Positions 19,704 through 26,214 of a DNA stretch of 35,930 nucleotides are shown here, piece by piece. Made by a program: the position numbers and the translations under genes. Position 1 is the first letter of the stretch. Every line of letters starts with the position of its first letter. This DNA comes from an uncultured Colwellia sp. (lineage in GTDB: Bacteria; Pseudomonadota; Gammaproteobacteria; Enterobacterales; Alteromonadaceae). The notes under the pieces were generated by a model. That model was not told the DNA's origin and ran no database searches. It saw nothing but the letters and a program-made list of their open reading frames with translations. Where the stretch lies: NCBI GenBank assembly GCA_913058245.1, contig CAJXQJ010000022.1, positions 1 through 35,930 on the forward strand. Reading direction: 5' to 3'.

Positions 19704-20809
19704 TAATCCAATAAGTAAGCAATTTTGTTATTAAGTGTGGTAACCGACTCTTCAGTAAAAAGTAAAAGTAAATCACATTTTATCGGGTAGTTTTCGATAC
19801 TGTAGCTGATCTCTATGGCGAGAGTTTTCTTCCACTTATTGGTATTAGTCGCAATAAGCTCAGAAATTTTTCGATGCTGCCCCAAAACTACAGGGTGACC
19901 TTGGCTAAACGACATATCAAGTTGAGTTGATATACCACTTAAACATGCACCAATTAACAAGTTTGCCATATCCATCAACAATTCTAATTCAATGTTATTA
20001 TCTAGCTCGTGATGATAATTCATTAATGAAGCTACATCTTTAAAACTTGAGTCATTTAGAATCAGTAATGCTTCACCTGAAATCCCCGCACCGATAAAAC
20101 CTTGGCATATACCCGAGGTTTTTTCTTTCGACTCAACATCAGACAAGGCCATTGTTAACTCGCTCACCTCAATTAAGTTAACATTAGGAATTGGCAATAA
20201 AACAAAAACATCAAGCAAGCGAGCTAATAAATCCCCCGCCTGTCCCATAGCGACGTTGGCAATTTCTTGATAACAATCACGCATATCGTTATCAAGTTCA
20301 ATAGTGGACTTTTCAGGCTTAGTAAATGTGTCTTGGCTAGGAGAGCTACTTTCTGCAACCGGAGGTAACTCAATATGTTCAGTCTGATTTTCTTCAATGG
20401 CAACTTGTGGAACCGCTGCATTTTTTTTCTGTAAATCAGCTTGATTAAACACACCATAAGCTTGCAATATGTCAGTTAGCTTGTTTTTATCAACAGGCTT
20501 TTTAATAAAATCTAAAGCGCCTAAACTTTTCACCCGTTCATGGGCTTCTGGTTGAATATCACCAGAAATAACCACAACCAGAGTTGGTAAGTCTTGTTTT
20601 AAAATAGTTTCTAATACTTGATAACCATCCATTTCCGGCATATTCAAATCAAGTAAAAGTACGTCTCCTTTTCCTTCTTTAATTGCGGCTATCCCTTCAA
20701 CGCCGTTTTTAGCAAAGGTTATATCGACATCCCATCCATCGGGAAGCGAGCGCGCAACTTGCTTACGCGCCATATTAGAATCATCACAAATTAACAAAGA
20801 TGTTGGCAT
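19703..20809 (-). CDS. Response regulator with receiver and CheC-like phosphatase domains
   Basis: A 368-residue protein. The receiver domain (about 1-120) has D9, D10, phosphoacceptor D54 (LLLDLNMPEMDGY), S82 and K104 (IKKPVD). A Gln/Pro/Ser-rich linker (about 125-170) leads to a CheC-like domain with two helical motifs. The first is D178-x3-E182-x2-N185-x3-G189. The second, E276-x3-D280-x2-N283-x3-G287, has Asp where CheC normally has Glu. CheC family members dephosphorylate response regulators. The domain may act on its own receiver or another protein, or serve as a docking module. It is the first gene of a two-gene unit with the diguanylate cyclase. Confidence 0.88.
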   Translation of the reverse strand: MPTSLLICDDSNMARKQVARSLPDGWDVDITFAKNGVEGIAAIKEGKGDVLLLDLNMPEMDGYQVLETILKQDLPTLVVVISGDIQPEAHERVKSLGALDFIKKPVDKNKLTDILQAYGVFNQADLQKKNAAVPQVAIEENQTEHIELPPVAESSSPSQDTFTKPEKSTIELDNDMRDCYQEIANVAMGQAGDLLARLLDVFVLLPIPNVNLIEVSELTMALSDVESKEKTSGICQGFIGAGISGEALLILNDSSFKDVASLMNYHHELDNNIELELLMDMANLLIGACLSGISTQLDMSFSQGHPVVLGQHRKISELIATNTNKWKKTLAIEISYSIENYPIKCDLLLLFTEESVTTLNNKIAYLLD

Positions 20810-21019
20810 AAAGGAAAGAACCCTAAGTTGCTACTTCAAAATTTAGCTAAATCAAATTACTCAGCAAGGTATATTCACCAATACATATGCACGGTAAAAC
20901 TGTTGTTACATTATAATAAACAATAGTTAGCTTTTGAAAATAAAACACGTTTTATTCGCAATTTTTCTTATGCAAAGGTAAGCTTGATCAATATTTTACC
21001 TCAGCTAAATGACCAAAAA

Positions 21020-21664
21020 ATGAAAGTTTTCAAATTACCTTTAATCTCTGTGCTAAGCAGCCTAATGATATTTACTGCTTCGGCCGAAGTAGCAACCAAT
21101 AACCTGAACGAAACCAGCAACTTGGTAATGGCTGGAAAAAAGTATGTCACTTTGTTAGGCAATCAAGTTAATTTAGGGCAGCAGGCGCCAAACTTTAAGG
21201 TTGTAACTGAATCATTTTCACCCGTGACATTAAATGAATTTAAGGGAAAACATGTATTAATTTCAGTAGTTCCTAGCTTAGATACTGGCGTATGTTCAAT
21301 ACAAACTAAGCGTTTTAATGAAGAAGTGGCAAATTTGCCAAACGATGTTGTGATGCTAACGATAAGTAATGACTTACCTTTTGCGCAAAAACGTTTTTGT
21401 AAAACAGAAAAAGTCGACAAAATCAAAGTGCTATCAGATGCAGTATGGCGTGATTTTGGCCACAACTATGGCCTGCTTATTAAAGATATGGGCTTATTAA
21501 CCCGAGCAATCTTTATCATTAACGCCGATGGCAATATTGCCTATAAAGAGCTTGTTGGCAACATATCTCAACATCCAGATTACGAAACCGCATTAACTAA
21601 ATTGAAATCACTTAGCCAAGTGGCTCCTGAAAATGAAACACCGGTAACTGAAGATACAGAGTAA
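21020..21664 (+). CDS. tpx: Exported thiol peroxidase (Tpx-type peroxiredoxin)
   Basis: An atypical 2-Cys peroxiredoxin of the Tpx group. The peroxidatic Cys is in PSLDTGVCSIQTKRFNEE and the resolving Cys is in DLPFAQKRFC, both as in E. coli Tpx. Unlike E. coli Tpx, the protein begins with a canonical signal peptide (MKVFKLPLISVLSSLMIFTA, cleavage after SA), so it should act in the periplasm. An in-frame TTG at 20984 has AAAGG five bases upstream and would add 12 residues before this signal. I chose the ATG at 21020 for its signal peptide, although it has no clear ribosome-binding site. The C-terminus has an acidic tail beyond the domain. Confidence 0.87.
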   Translation: MKVFKLPLISVLSSLMIFTASAEVATNNLNETSNLVMAGKKYVTLLGNQVNLGQQAPNFKVVTESFSPVTLNEFKGKHVLISVVPSLDTGVCSIQTKRFNEEVANLPNDVVMLTISNDLPFAQKRFCKTEKVDKIKVLSDAVWRDFGHNYGLLIKDMGLLTRAIFIINADGNIAYKELVGNISQHPDYETALTKLKSLSQVAPENETPVTEDTE

Positions 21665-21678
21665 TAACAGTTCAACTA

Positions 21679-21720
21679 ACCAGTAAGAAACTAATTTATC
21701 GCGATTAGTTTCTTACTGGT
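21679..21720. terminator. 17-bp perfect hairpin after tpx
   Basis: Positions 21679-21695 and 21704-21720 are exact reverse complements, giving a 17-bp stem with an 8-base loop (TTATCGCG). The hairpin begins 15 bases after the tpx stop codon. Downstream is ATATTTAAAA, not a proper T-run, so it may terminate weakly or protect the mRNA 3' end. The stem is much longer than the other terminators in this window. Confidence 0.65.
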
Positions 21721-21801
21721 ATATTTAAAAAACCACTTCCAGCATAATCCCACAAACAACAAAACATTAATTAAATAACACCCGATAAAATAAGTTAAAT
21801 T

Positions 21802-21969
21802 TTATTTAACTTTTCTCTTGAAAAAAATTGCATCAATCCCATCTTTAATATTGTAGTCGCCGATAGGGTCTACATTAACCGCCTGTTCAATATTGAAAGG
21901 CACACTTAAACTCTGAGAGTTTTCAATTTCAGGTGCAATAATTCGCGGCAATAAAGCTGGCTTTAGCAT
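21802..21969 (-). CDS. Possible 55-aa ORF antisense to the ibpA leader
   Basis: An ATG at 21969 opens 55 codons ending in TAA at 21802. The product has a hydrophobic start (MLKPALLPRIIAPEIEN), an acidic middle and a basic end (FFKRKVK). I do not recognise it. No ribosome-binding site is visible upstream of the ATG. The ORF lies opposite the heat-shock promoter and leader of ibpA, which makes a chance ORF more likely. It is listed because it otherwise fills most of a 358-base gap. Confidence 0.22.
   Translation of the reverse strand: MLKPALLPRIIAPEIENSQSLSVPFNIEQAVNVDPIGDYNIKDGIDAIFFKRKVK
21817..21844 (+). promoter_or_regulatory. Sigma-32-like heat-shock promoter of ibpA
   Basis: CTTGAAA (21817-21823) and CCCATCT (21838-21844) match the sigma-32 -35 and -10 consensus elements (CTTGAAA and CCCATnT), with a 14-base spacer that is in the accepted range. 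Transcription would start near 21851, giving a leader of about 170 bases to the ibpA ATG. The match and its position upstream of a small heat-shock gene make it credible. Confidence 0.75.
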
Positions 21970-21991
21970 CAGAAAAAACTTAAAGAGACAA

Positions 21992-22022
21992 CATATTGCT
22001 AACCTAAAATAGGATATGAATT
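21992..22022 (+). promoter_or_regulatory. ROSE-like RNA thermometer sequestering the ibpA ribosome-binding site
   Basis: The leader segment CATATTGCT (21992-22000) can pair with AGGATATG (22011-22018), leaving G21998 bulged. This gives U-A, C-G, bulged G, U-G, U-A, A-U, U-A, A-U and C-G pairs, plus an extra A-U closing the loop. The paired AGGA (22011-22014) is the ribosome-binding site, eight bases before the ATG. The UUGCU core with a bulged G opposite AGGA is the hallmark of ROSE elements, which melt at high temperature. Two small hairpins upstream (21908-21922 and 21952-21965) fit the multi-hairpin layout. Folding was done by eye. Confidence 0.75.
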
Positions 22023-22490
22023 ATGCGTACATCTACAGATTTCAGCCCACTTTACCGCTCATTTATCGGATTCGATCACTTAGCTGGATTAATTGATAAA
22101 GCCTCAAGAGCAGACAAACAATCTTCTTACCCACCGTACAACGTTGAATTATTGGCGGAAGATCAATATCGAATTACAATGGCTATTGCCGGCTTCGCTG
22201 AAGAAGAACTGGAAATAGAGTCAAAGCAAAACACCTTAATTGTTACCGGCACAAAAGCCAGTAATAGTAATAAAGCCGAACGTAAGTTTTTACATCAAGG
22301 CATTGCCGAGCGAAATTTTGAGCGCAAATTTCAATTAGGCGACCATGTAAAAGTTATTGGTGCTTTTATGGAACATGGCTTATTACACATAGATTTGGAA
22401 CGAGAAATCCCAGAAGCTTTAAAACCAAGAAAAATTGCAATTAATGGTAAAAGCTTATTAAATCAAGAAAATGCAGAGGAAAAAAGTTAA
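22023..22490 (+). CDS. ibpA: Small heat-shock protein IbpA (Hsp20)
   Basis: A 155-residue Hsp20-family chaperone holding unfolded proteins for refolding by DnaK and ClpB. The alpha-crystallin domain spans about residues 35-130. It contains YPPYNVELLAEDQYRITMAI, AGFAEEELEI, QGIAERNFERKFQLGDHV and GLLHIDLEREIPE, which follow E. coli IbpA closely. A C-terminal KPRKIAING segment, equivalent to the IxI-type anchor region, and a short acidic tail end the protein. A heat-shock promoter and a ROSE-like thermometer lie upstream, and a strong terminator follows, so it is a single-gene unit. No second ibp gene is adjacent. Confidence 0.95.
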   Translation: MRTSTDFSPLYRSFIGFDHLAGLIDKASRADKQSSYPPYNVELLAEDQYRITMAIAGFAEEELEIESKQNTLIVTGTKASNSNKAERKFLHQGIAERNFERKFQLGDHVKVIGAFMEHGLLHIDLEREIPEALKPRKIAINGKSLLNQENAEEKS

Positions 22491-22526
22491 CCCTGATACT
22501 TGATTAGTTTCTCCCTTTTGTTTTTT

Positions 22527-22551
22527 GCCCAGTCATTGACTGGGCTTTTTT
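22527..22551 (+). terminator. Rho-independent terminator of ibpA
   Basis: GCCCAGTC (22527-22534) pairs with GACTGGGC (22538-22545) around loop ATT, followed by six T (22546-22551). It lies 36 bases after the ibpA stop codon. Confidence 0.93.
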
Positions 22552-22664
22552 GTATCTGACACTTCCATTACGGTTAAGCAAGTATTCCTAAATTTAACAA
22601 TTGCGCTTTTAACAATTGTGCTTATAGTAGAACTATATCACTTTGAAAAACTAGGGTTAGCCAA

Positions 22665-23453
22665 CTGAATATTCGCGCTACCATATACGTACGATTAGCT
22701 AAGATAATTTTCACCTTATCGCTATGTAACAATGCCATTGCAGCTAAGTTAAATGTGGTTACTGAACATTTAGCACCATTTCAGATCGTGACTAAAACGG
22801 GAGTTGAAGGCTTATCAACCGAAATTGTCGCTACGGTACTTAAAGCAGCGAAGATTGACTACCACCTTGAAGCGCACCCTTGGACATTGTCATACAATAG
22901 TGCCCTACAAGACAAAAATACGTGTATTTATTCTTTAGCCAATATTCCTGAGCGCAAACCACTATTTCAGTGGGTCGGTCATATTACTAATAGTACGATT
23001 TCTTTGTATGCATTAAGTAGTAATCCAATCAAGATTAATCATTTAGCACAAGCTAAAAATTACAAAACAGCGGTAATTAAAGATGATGTAACTCATCACT
23101 TCCTAGCTTCTAAGAGCTTTACTGAAGATAAAAACCTTTATGTGATGAATAATTATGACGCCTTGTTACAACTACTTGAAACTCCAAGTCGTCAAATAGA
23201 TCTTATTGTGCTTAATGACGATCTGCTCAATCATAGGGTTAAAAATTCAGTCGAAGCAGCAAAATATAAAAGTGTTTATGTTTTGCATGAATTAACATTA
23301 GATTTTTATTTTGCCTGTAGTTTAAACACAGACAAAGCTATTGTAGAAACACTTAAAACAACGATGAAAACGCTAGAAAAGGAAGGGACACTTGCCGGAA
23401 TCAAGCAAAAATGGCAGGGGAAAATGCTTAACCTGATATCGCCGAAATATTAA
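22665..23453 (+). CDS. Periplasmic substrate-binding protein (family 3 type), probable CTG start
   Basis: A solute-binding protein similar to amino-acid ABC-transporter receptors (SBP_bac_3: LNVVTEHLAPFQI, IVATVLKAAKIDY, IPERKPLFQWVG, GTLAGIKQKWQGK). The first conventional start is a GTG at 22755, but that lies inside the conserved domain. Reading upstream in frame gives a clear signal peptide (VRLAKIIFTLSL then CNNAIAA). The frame is closed by TGA at 22644, and the only possible starts are CTG at 22665, with AGGG eight bases upstream, or ATT at 22671. I therefore place the start at the CTG. No permease or ATPase gene is adjacent, so it may be an orphan receptor. Confidence 0.75.
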   Translation: MNIRATIYVRLAKIIFTLSLCNNAIAAKLNVVTEHLAPFQIVTKTGVEGLSTEIVATVLKAAKIDYHLEAHPWTLSYNSALQDKNTCIYSLANIPERKPLFQWVGHITNSTISLYALSSNPIKINHLAQAKNYKTAVIKDDVTHHFLASKSFTEDKNLYVMNNYDALLQLLETPSRQIDLIVLNDDLLNHRVKNSVEAAKYKSVYVLHELTLDFYFACSLNTDKAIVETLKTTMKTLEKEGTLAGIKQKWQGKMLNLISPKY

Positions 23454-23496
23454 TAATTAGCTTATTTTAATATTTGATATCTATAAATTATCGGCA

Positions 23497-23513
23497 CGCA
23501 GCGTTAAGCTGCG
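23497..23513. terminator. Short hairpin between convergent SBP and M20 genes
   Basis: CGCAGC (23497-23502) pairs with GCTGCG (23508-23513) around a five-base loop. It is the only GC-rich structure in the 80 bases between the two convergent stop codons. No T-run follows on either strand, so the terminator role is tentative. Confidence 0.4.
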
Positions 23514-23533
23514 CACCTATTAAAATGCAAAAA

Positions 23534-24871
23534 TTACTTAGCCATAACATCAAGTAAAGCGTGCACTGTTGCTTCTACACCGGCCTTCACGGCAGGCTCA
23601 GGGCTAACTTTAAATTGCGGACTATGGTGACTTGGCACCGCTGCGCCGCCAGCAGCTGCTCGCTCAAAATCAGCTTTTGGTGTACCACCAACTTTAAAAT
23701 AAACACTTGGAATATAAGGCTCTGTAGTGAAGAAACCAAAATCTTCTGCGCCCATACCTGTTTCAGCAGGCTCAAGTAACGTCTCACTGCCCATTTTATC
23801 ACTTAAAACAGTTTTTAAGCGCTTAGCAAGTTTTTGATCATTAAAGGTAGGTGGAAAAGAAAACTCACTCACGACTACTTCTGGTAACTTATCTTCTGGC
23901 ATACCAGCAGTACGTGCTGTGCCAATTGCAATACGTTTAATTGCTGATAGTAACTGCTCACGCACTTCAGGCGTCAAACTGCGCACGGTTAATTGCAGTT
24001 TTGCTTGGTCAGAAATAATATTGTGTTTAGTGCCAGCATGAAAAGCACCAACGGTAATAACACCAGCATAACGTGGTGCTAATTCTCGACTAATTATCGT
24101 TTGTAAATTATTAACAATTTGCGCGCCTATAACAATAGGATCCTTTCCTTGATGCGGCGAAGCACCATGTGCCCCAATACCGTGTACCGTAATATCAACA
24201 GTATCCGCGCCAGCATAAGGAGAGCCTTCATCAACAACAATCTTTCCTGCTTCTGTATTAGCGCTGACATGAAATGCAAAAGCATAATCTGGTTGACCGA
24301 AACGCTGCCATAAATTGTCTGCCATCATTGCAGAAGCACCAGGTCCTCTCTCTTCGGCTGGCTGGCCAATCAACATCAAGGTACCTGACCATTTGTCTTT
24401 ATTTTCCGCCATATAACGGGCAGTACCAACTAAGCTGGTAATGTGCACATCGTGACCACACGCATGCATAACGCCAACCATTTCACCATTCCAGTCTTTC
24501 ATTTTTACTGTTGACGCGTTACTTAAGCCAGACTGTTCAACCACCGGCAAGCCATCCATATCAGCACGCACCATCACCATAGGCCCGTCACCATTTTTCA
24601 TTAGCGCAACTATGCCGGTACCACCAACGTTTTCAGTAACTTTAAAACCAGCTTCACTTAGCTCATTTGCTAATTTCTTTGCTGTTTTCGTTTCCATCAA
24701 CGAAAGCTCAGGGTTACGATGAAAATGATCCCATAATGGCGCTAAATGCTGTTGGTAATCATTGGCAATATCTTGGCGGGTATTCTTTTCAAAGGCATAA
24801 ACATTTGATGTCGCTATCGTAGCCAAAGTTAAGCTCGCAGCTATTAAAATAGAAAGAGGTTTACGGTTCAT
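23534..24871 (-). CDS. Secreted M20-family amidohydrolase/peptidase
   Basis: A 445-residue M20D-type metallohydrolase of the hippurate hydrolase/IAA-amino acid hydrolase group. A signal peptide (MNRKPLSILIAASLTLATIA, cleavage near VYA) exports it. Metal-binding signatures include MHACGHDVHITSLVG, GQPAEERGPGASAM and, near the C-terminus, MGAEDFGFF and PSHHSPQF. Such enzymes split N-acyl amino acids or small peptides; the exact substrate is unknown. It is divergent from the tryptophan catabolic cluster across a 544-base gap. A role in freeing amino acids for that pathway is possible but not shown. Confidence 0.92.
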   Translation of the reverse strand: MNRKPLSILIAASLTLATIATSNVYAFEKNTRQDIANDYQQHLAPLWDHFHRNPELSLMETKTAKKLANELSEAGFKVTENVGGTGIVALMKNGDGPMVMVRADMDGLPVVEQSGLSNASTVKMKDWNGEMVGVMHACGHDVHITSLVGTARYMAENKDKWSGTLMLIGQPAEERGPGASAMMADNLWQRFGQPDYAFAFHVSANTEAGKIVVDEGSPYAGADTVDITVHGIGAHGASPHQGKDPIVIGAQIVNNLQTIISRELAPRYAGVITVGAFHAGTKHNIISDQAKLQLTVRSLTPEVREQLLSAIKRIAIGTARTAGMPEDKLPEVVVSEFSFPPTFNDQKLAKRLKTVLSDKMGSETLLEPAETGMGAEDFGFFTTEPYIPSVYFKVGGTPKADFERAAAGGAAVPSHHSPQFKVSPEPAVKAGVEATVHALLDVMAK

Positions 24872-25415
24872 TTATCACTCCATTTAACGCCGAGAAAAAT
24901 CACCTACTCGTAGTTTATTTCCAGCGTAATTTATATTGTTTTTATTAAATCACTGTAACCAGCTTTAATCGATATGTCTCGCCCTTTTCGACAGATAACA
25001 AAATAGTTGCGACTACCAACTGCAGTTTTCTGGCTATTTTTGCTTTCTTTTTAGCTAATTAAAGTCAAATATTAAACAGTTAAAATGTGCTTAATCAGCC
25101 AGCACACTGGCTACTTAGCCAGCAAACTGAGACTAATTACTGCAATTTAATACAACTTTTGTTTAATTCTTAATTTATGAGCCTCGGGGATAAGATTTTT
25201 TTACCAGCAAGTTAAGATTAAATTATCAACGGCAATTTTTAATGACACTATGCCAACAATTTTTGCCAACATTTTGCTGACATTAAATTTTTTATTGTGA
25301 TAAAAAAGTGCTAATAAAAAATGACAACTTATATTTTCAGGTCAAGATAATGGCAATTCCAGATTGCAGCCAGCCGAAAATTTAAGCATAAGAATTACTA
25401 TAAAAAAGGTCAAAA
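24872..25415. other. Divergent intergenic region between the M20 gene and the kynurenine cluster
   Basis: 544 bases without a supported gene; every ORF I traced is short. It should hold promoters for both directions. Structure seen: the phased AGCCAG/CTGGCT array (25097-25132, listed separately) and a direct repeat TGCCAACA at 25251-25258 and 25264-25271. CTGACA at 25277-25282 followed at 18 bases by TAAAAA is a weak candidate promoter for the rightward genes. I found no Trp-codon leader peptide and no terminator hairpin that would suggest attenuation. Confidence 0.6.
25097..25132. promoter_or_regulatory. Helically phased inverted-repeat array, candidate operator
   Basis: AGCCAG (25097), CTGGCT (25107), AGCCAG (25117) and a partial CTGAGA (25127) occur at exact 10-base intervals. 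The first three alternate in orientation with four-base spacers. The longer direct repeat is AGCCAGCACACTGG (25097-25110) and AGCCAGCAAACTGA (25117-25130), 12 of 14 identical at period 20. Such phasing puts all half-sites on one face of the helix, as expected for cooperative binding of a dimeric regulator. The bound protein is unknown. Confidence 0.5.
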
Positions 25416-26204
25416 ATGGATATTAATTTAACCCAAAAACGTGCATTAGTCTGCGGCAGTAGCCAAGGTATTGGCAGAGCTTGTGCAGTTGAACTTGCCA
25501 ATTTAGGTGCTAGTGTTACCTTATTCTCTCGCAACGCAGAAAAGCTTGCAGAGGTTCAACAATCACTTAATGTTGCTCAGGGACAGATTCATCAAGTATT
25601 AACCGCAGATTTTTCTCAACCAGAGCAAGTTAATAACGTCATTCTTGCTGATGTCGAACAAAATGGTGGTTACGATATTTTAATCAACAATACCGGCGGT
25701 CCTGCACCAGGGCCAGCAAGCGCAAGCGATGTTACAGCGTTTATCGATGCCTTTAATTTGCACCTAGTAACTAATCACCACTTAGTTCAAGCGTTGATAC
25801 CGGCAATGAAAGCCAACCAGTATGGTCGAATCATTAATGTCATTTCAACGTCAGTAAAACAACCTATTCCAGGGTTAGGCGTTTCCAATACTATCCGTGG
25901 TGCCGTAGCAAGTTGGGCAAAAACTCTCGCCAATGAACTCGGCCCAGACGGAATCACAGTAAATAATGTTTTACCAGGGGCAACAGCCACAGCCCGACTA
26001 GATGCTATTATTGCTGGTAAAGCAAAGAAGCAAGATATTTCAATCGCGCAAGCAACTGAAAATGAAAAAGCGCAAATTCCAATGCGCCGTTTTGCCGCTC
26101 CAGAAGAATTTGCTGCCGCAGCGGCATTTTTAGCATCTCCTGCAGCTGGCTATATTACGGGTATTAACTTGCCTGTTGACGGCGGACGTACTAGCTGTTT
26201 ATAG
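25416..26204 (+). CDS. Short-chain dehydrogenase/reductase-like protein lacking the Tyr-Lys catalytic pair
   Basis: A 262-residue SDR-fold protein that heads the tryptophan catabolic cluster. The cofactor-binding motif GSSQGIG is at 14-20, with NNTGG at 91-95 and a typical C-terminal end (GYITGINLPVDGGRTS). The catalytic Ser is S144, but the usual Tyr thirteen residues later is S157 and the Lys four further is R161 (GVSNTIRGAV). Either it belongs to a subgroup with different chemistry, or it does not reduce or oxidise at all. It ends 10 bases before the dehydrogenase gene. Its substrate is not known; a step after aminomuconate deamination is one possibility. Confidence 0.85.
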   Translation: MDINLTQKRALVCGSSQGIGRACAVELANLGASVTLFSRNAEKLAEVQQSLNVAQGQIHQVLTADFSQPEQVNNVILADVEQNGGYDILINNTGGPAPGPASASDVTAFIDAFNLHLVTNHHLVQALIPAMKANQYGRIINVISTSVKQPIPGLGVSNTIRGAVASWAKTLANELGPDGITVNNVLPGATATARLDAIIAGKAKKQDISIAQATENEKAQIPMRRFAAPEEFAAAAAFLASPAAGYITGINLPVDGGRTSCL

Positions 26205-26214
26205 AGGTGTGAAT

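Noticed and set aside
22003..22013. Alternative small hairpin CCTA/TAGG before ibpA
   Set aside because: It has only four pairs with a three-base loop. The UUGCU/AGGA hairpin is longer and matches the ROSE pattern, so this is at most a minor alternative fold.
23534..24871. M20 enzyme as a member of the tryptophan pathway
   Set aside because: It is exported and divergent, and no step of the pathway needs an N-acyl amino acid hydrolase. Shared regulation remains possible.
24872..25415. Trp-codon leader peptide or attenuator before the tryptophan cluster
   Set aside because: The short ATG frames I read here contain no Trp-rich run and no hairpin with a T-run follows them.
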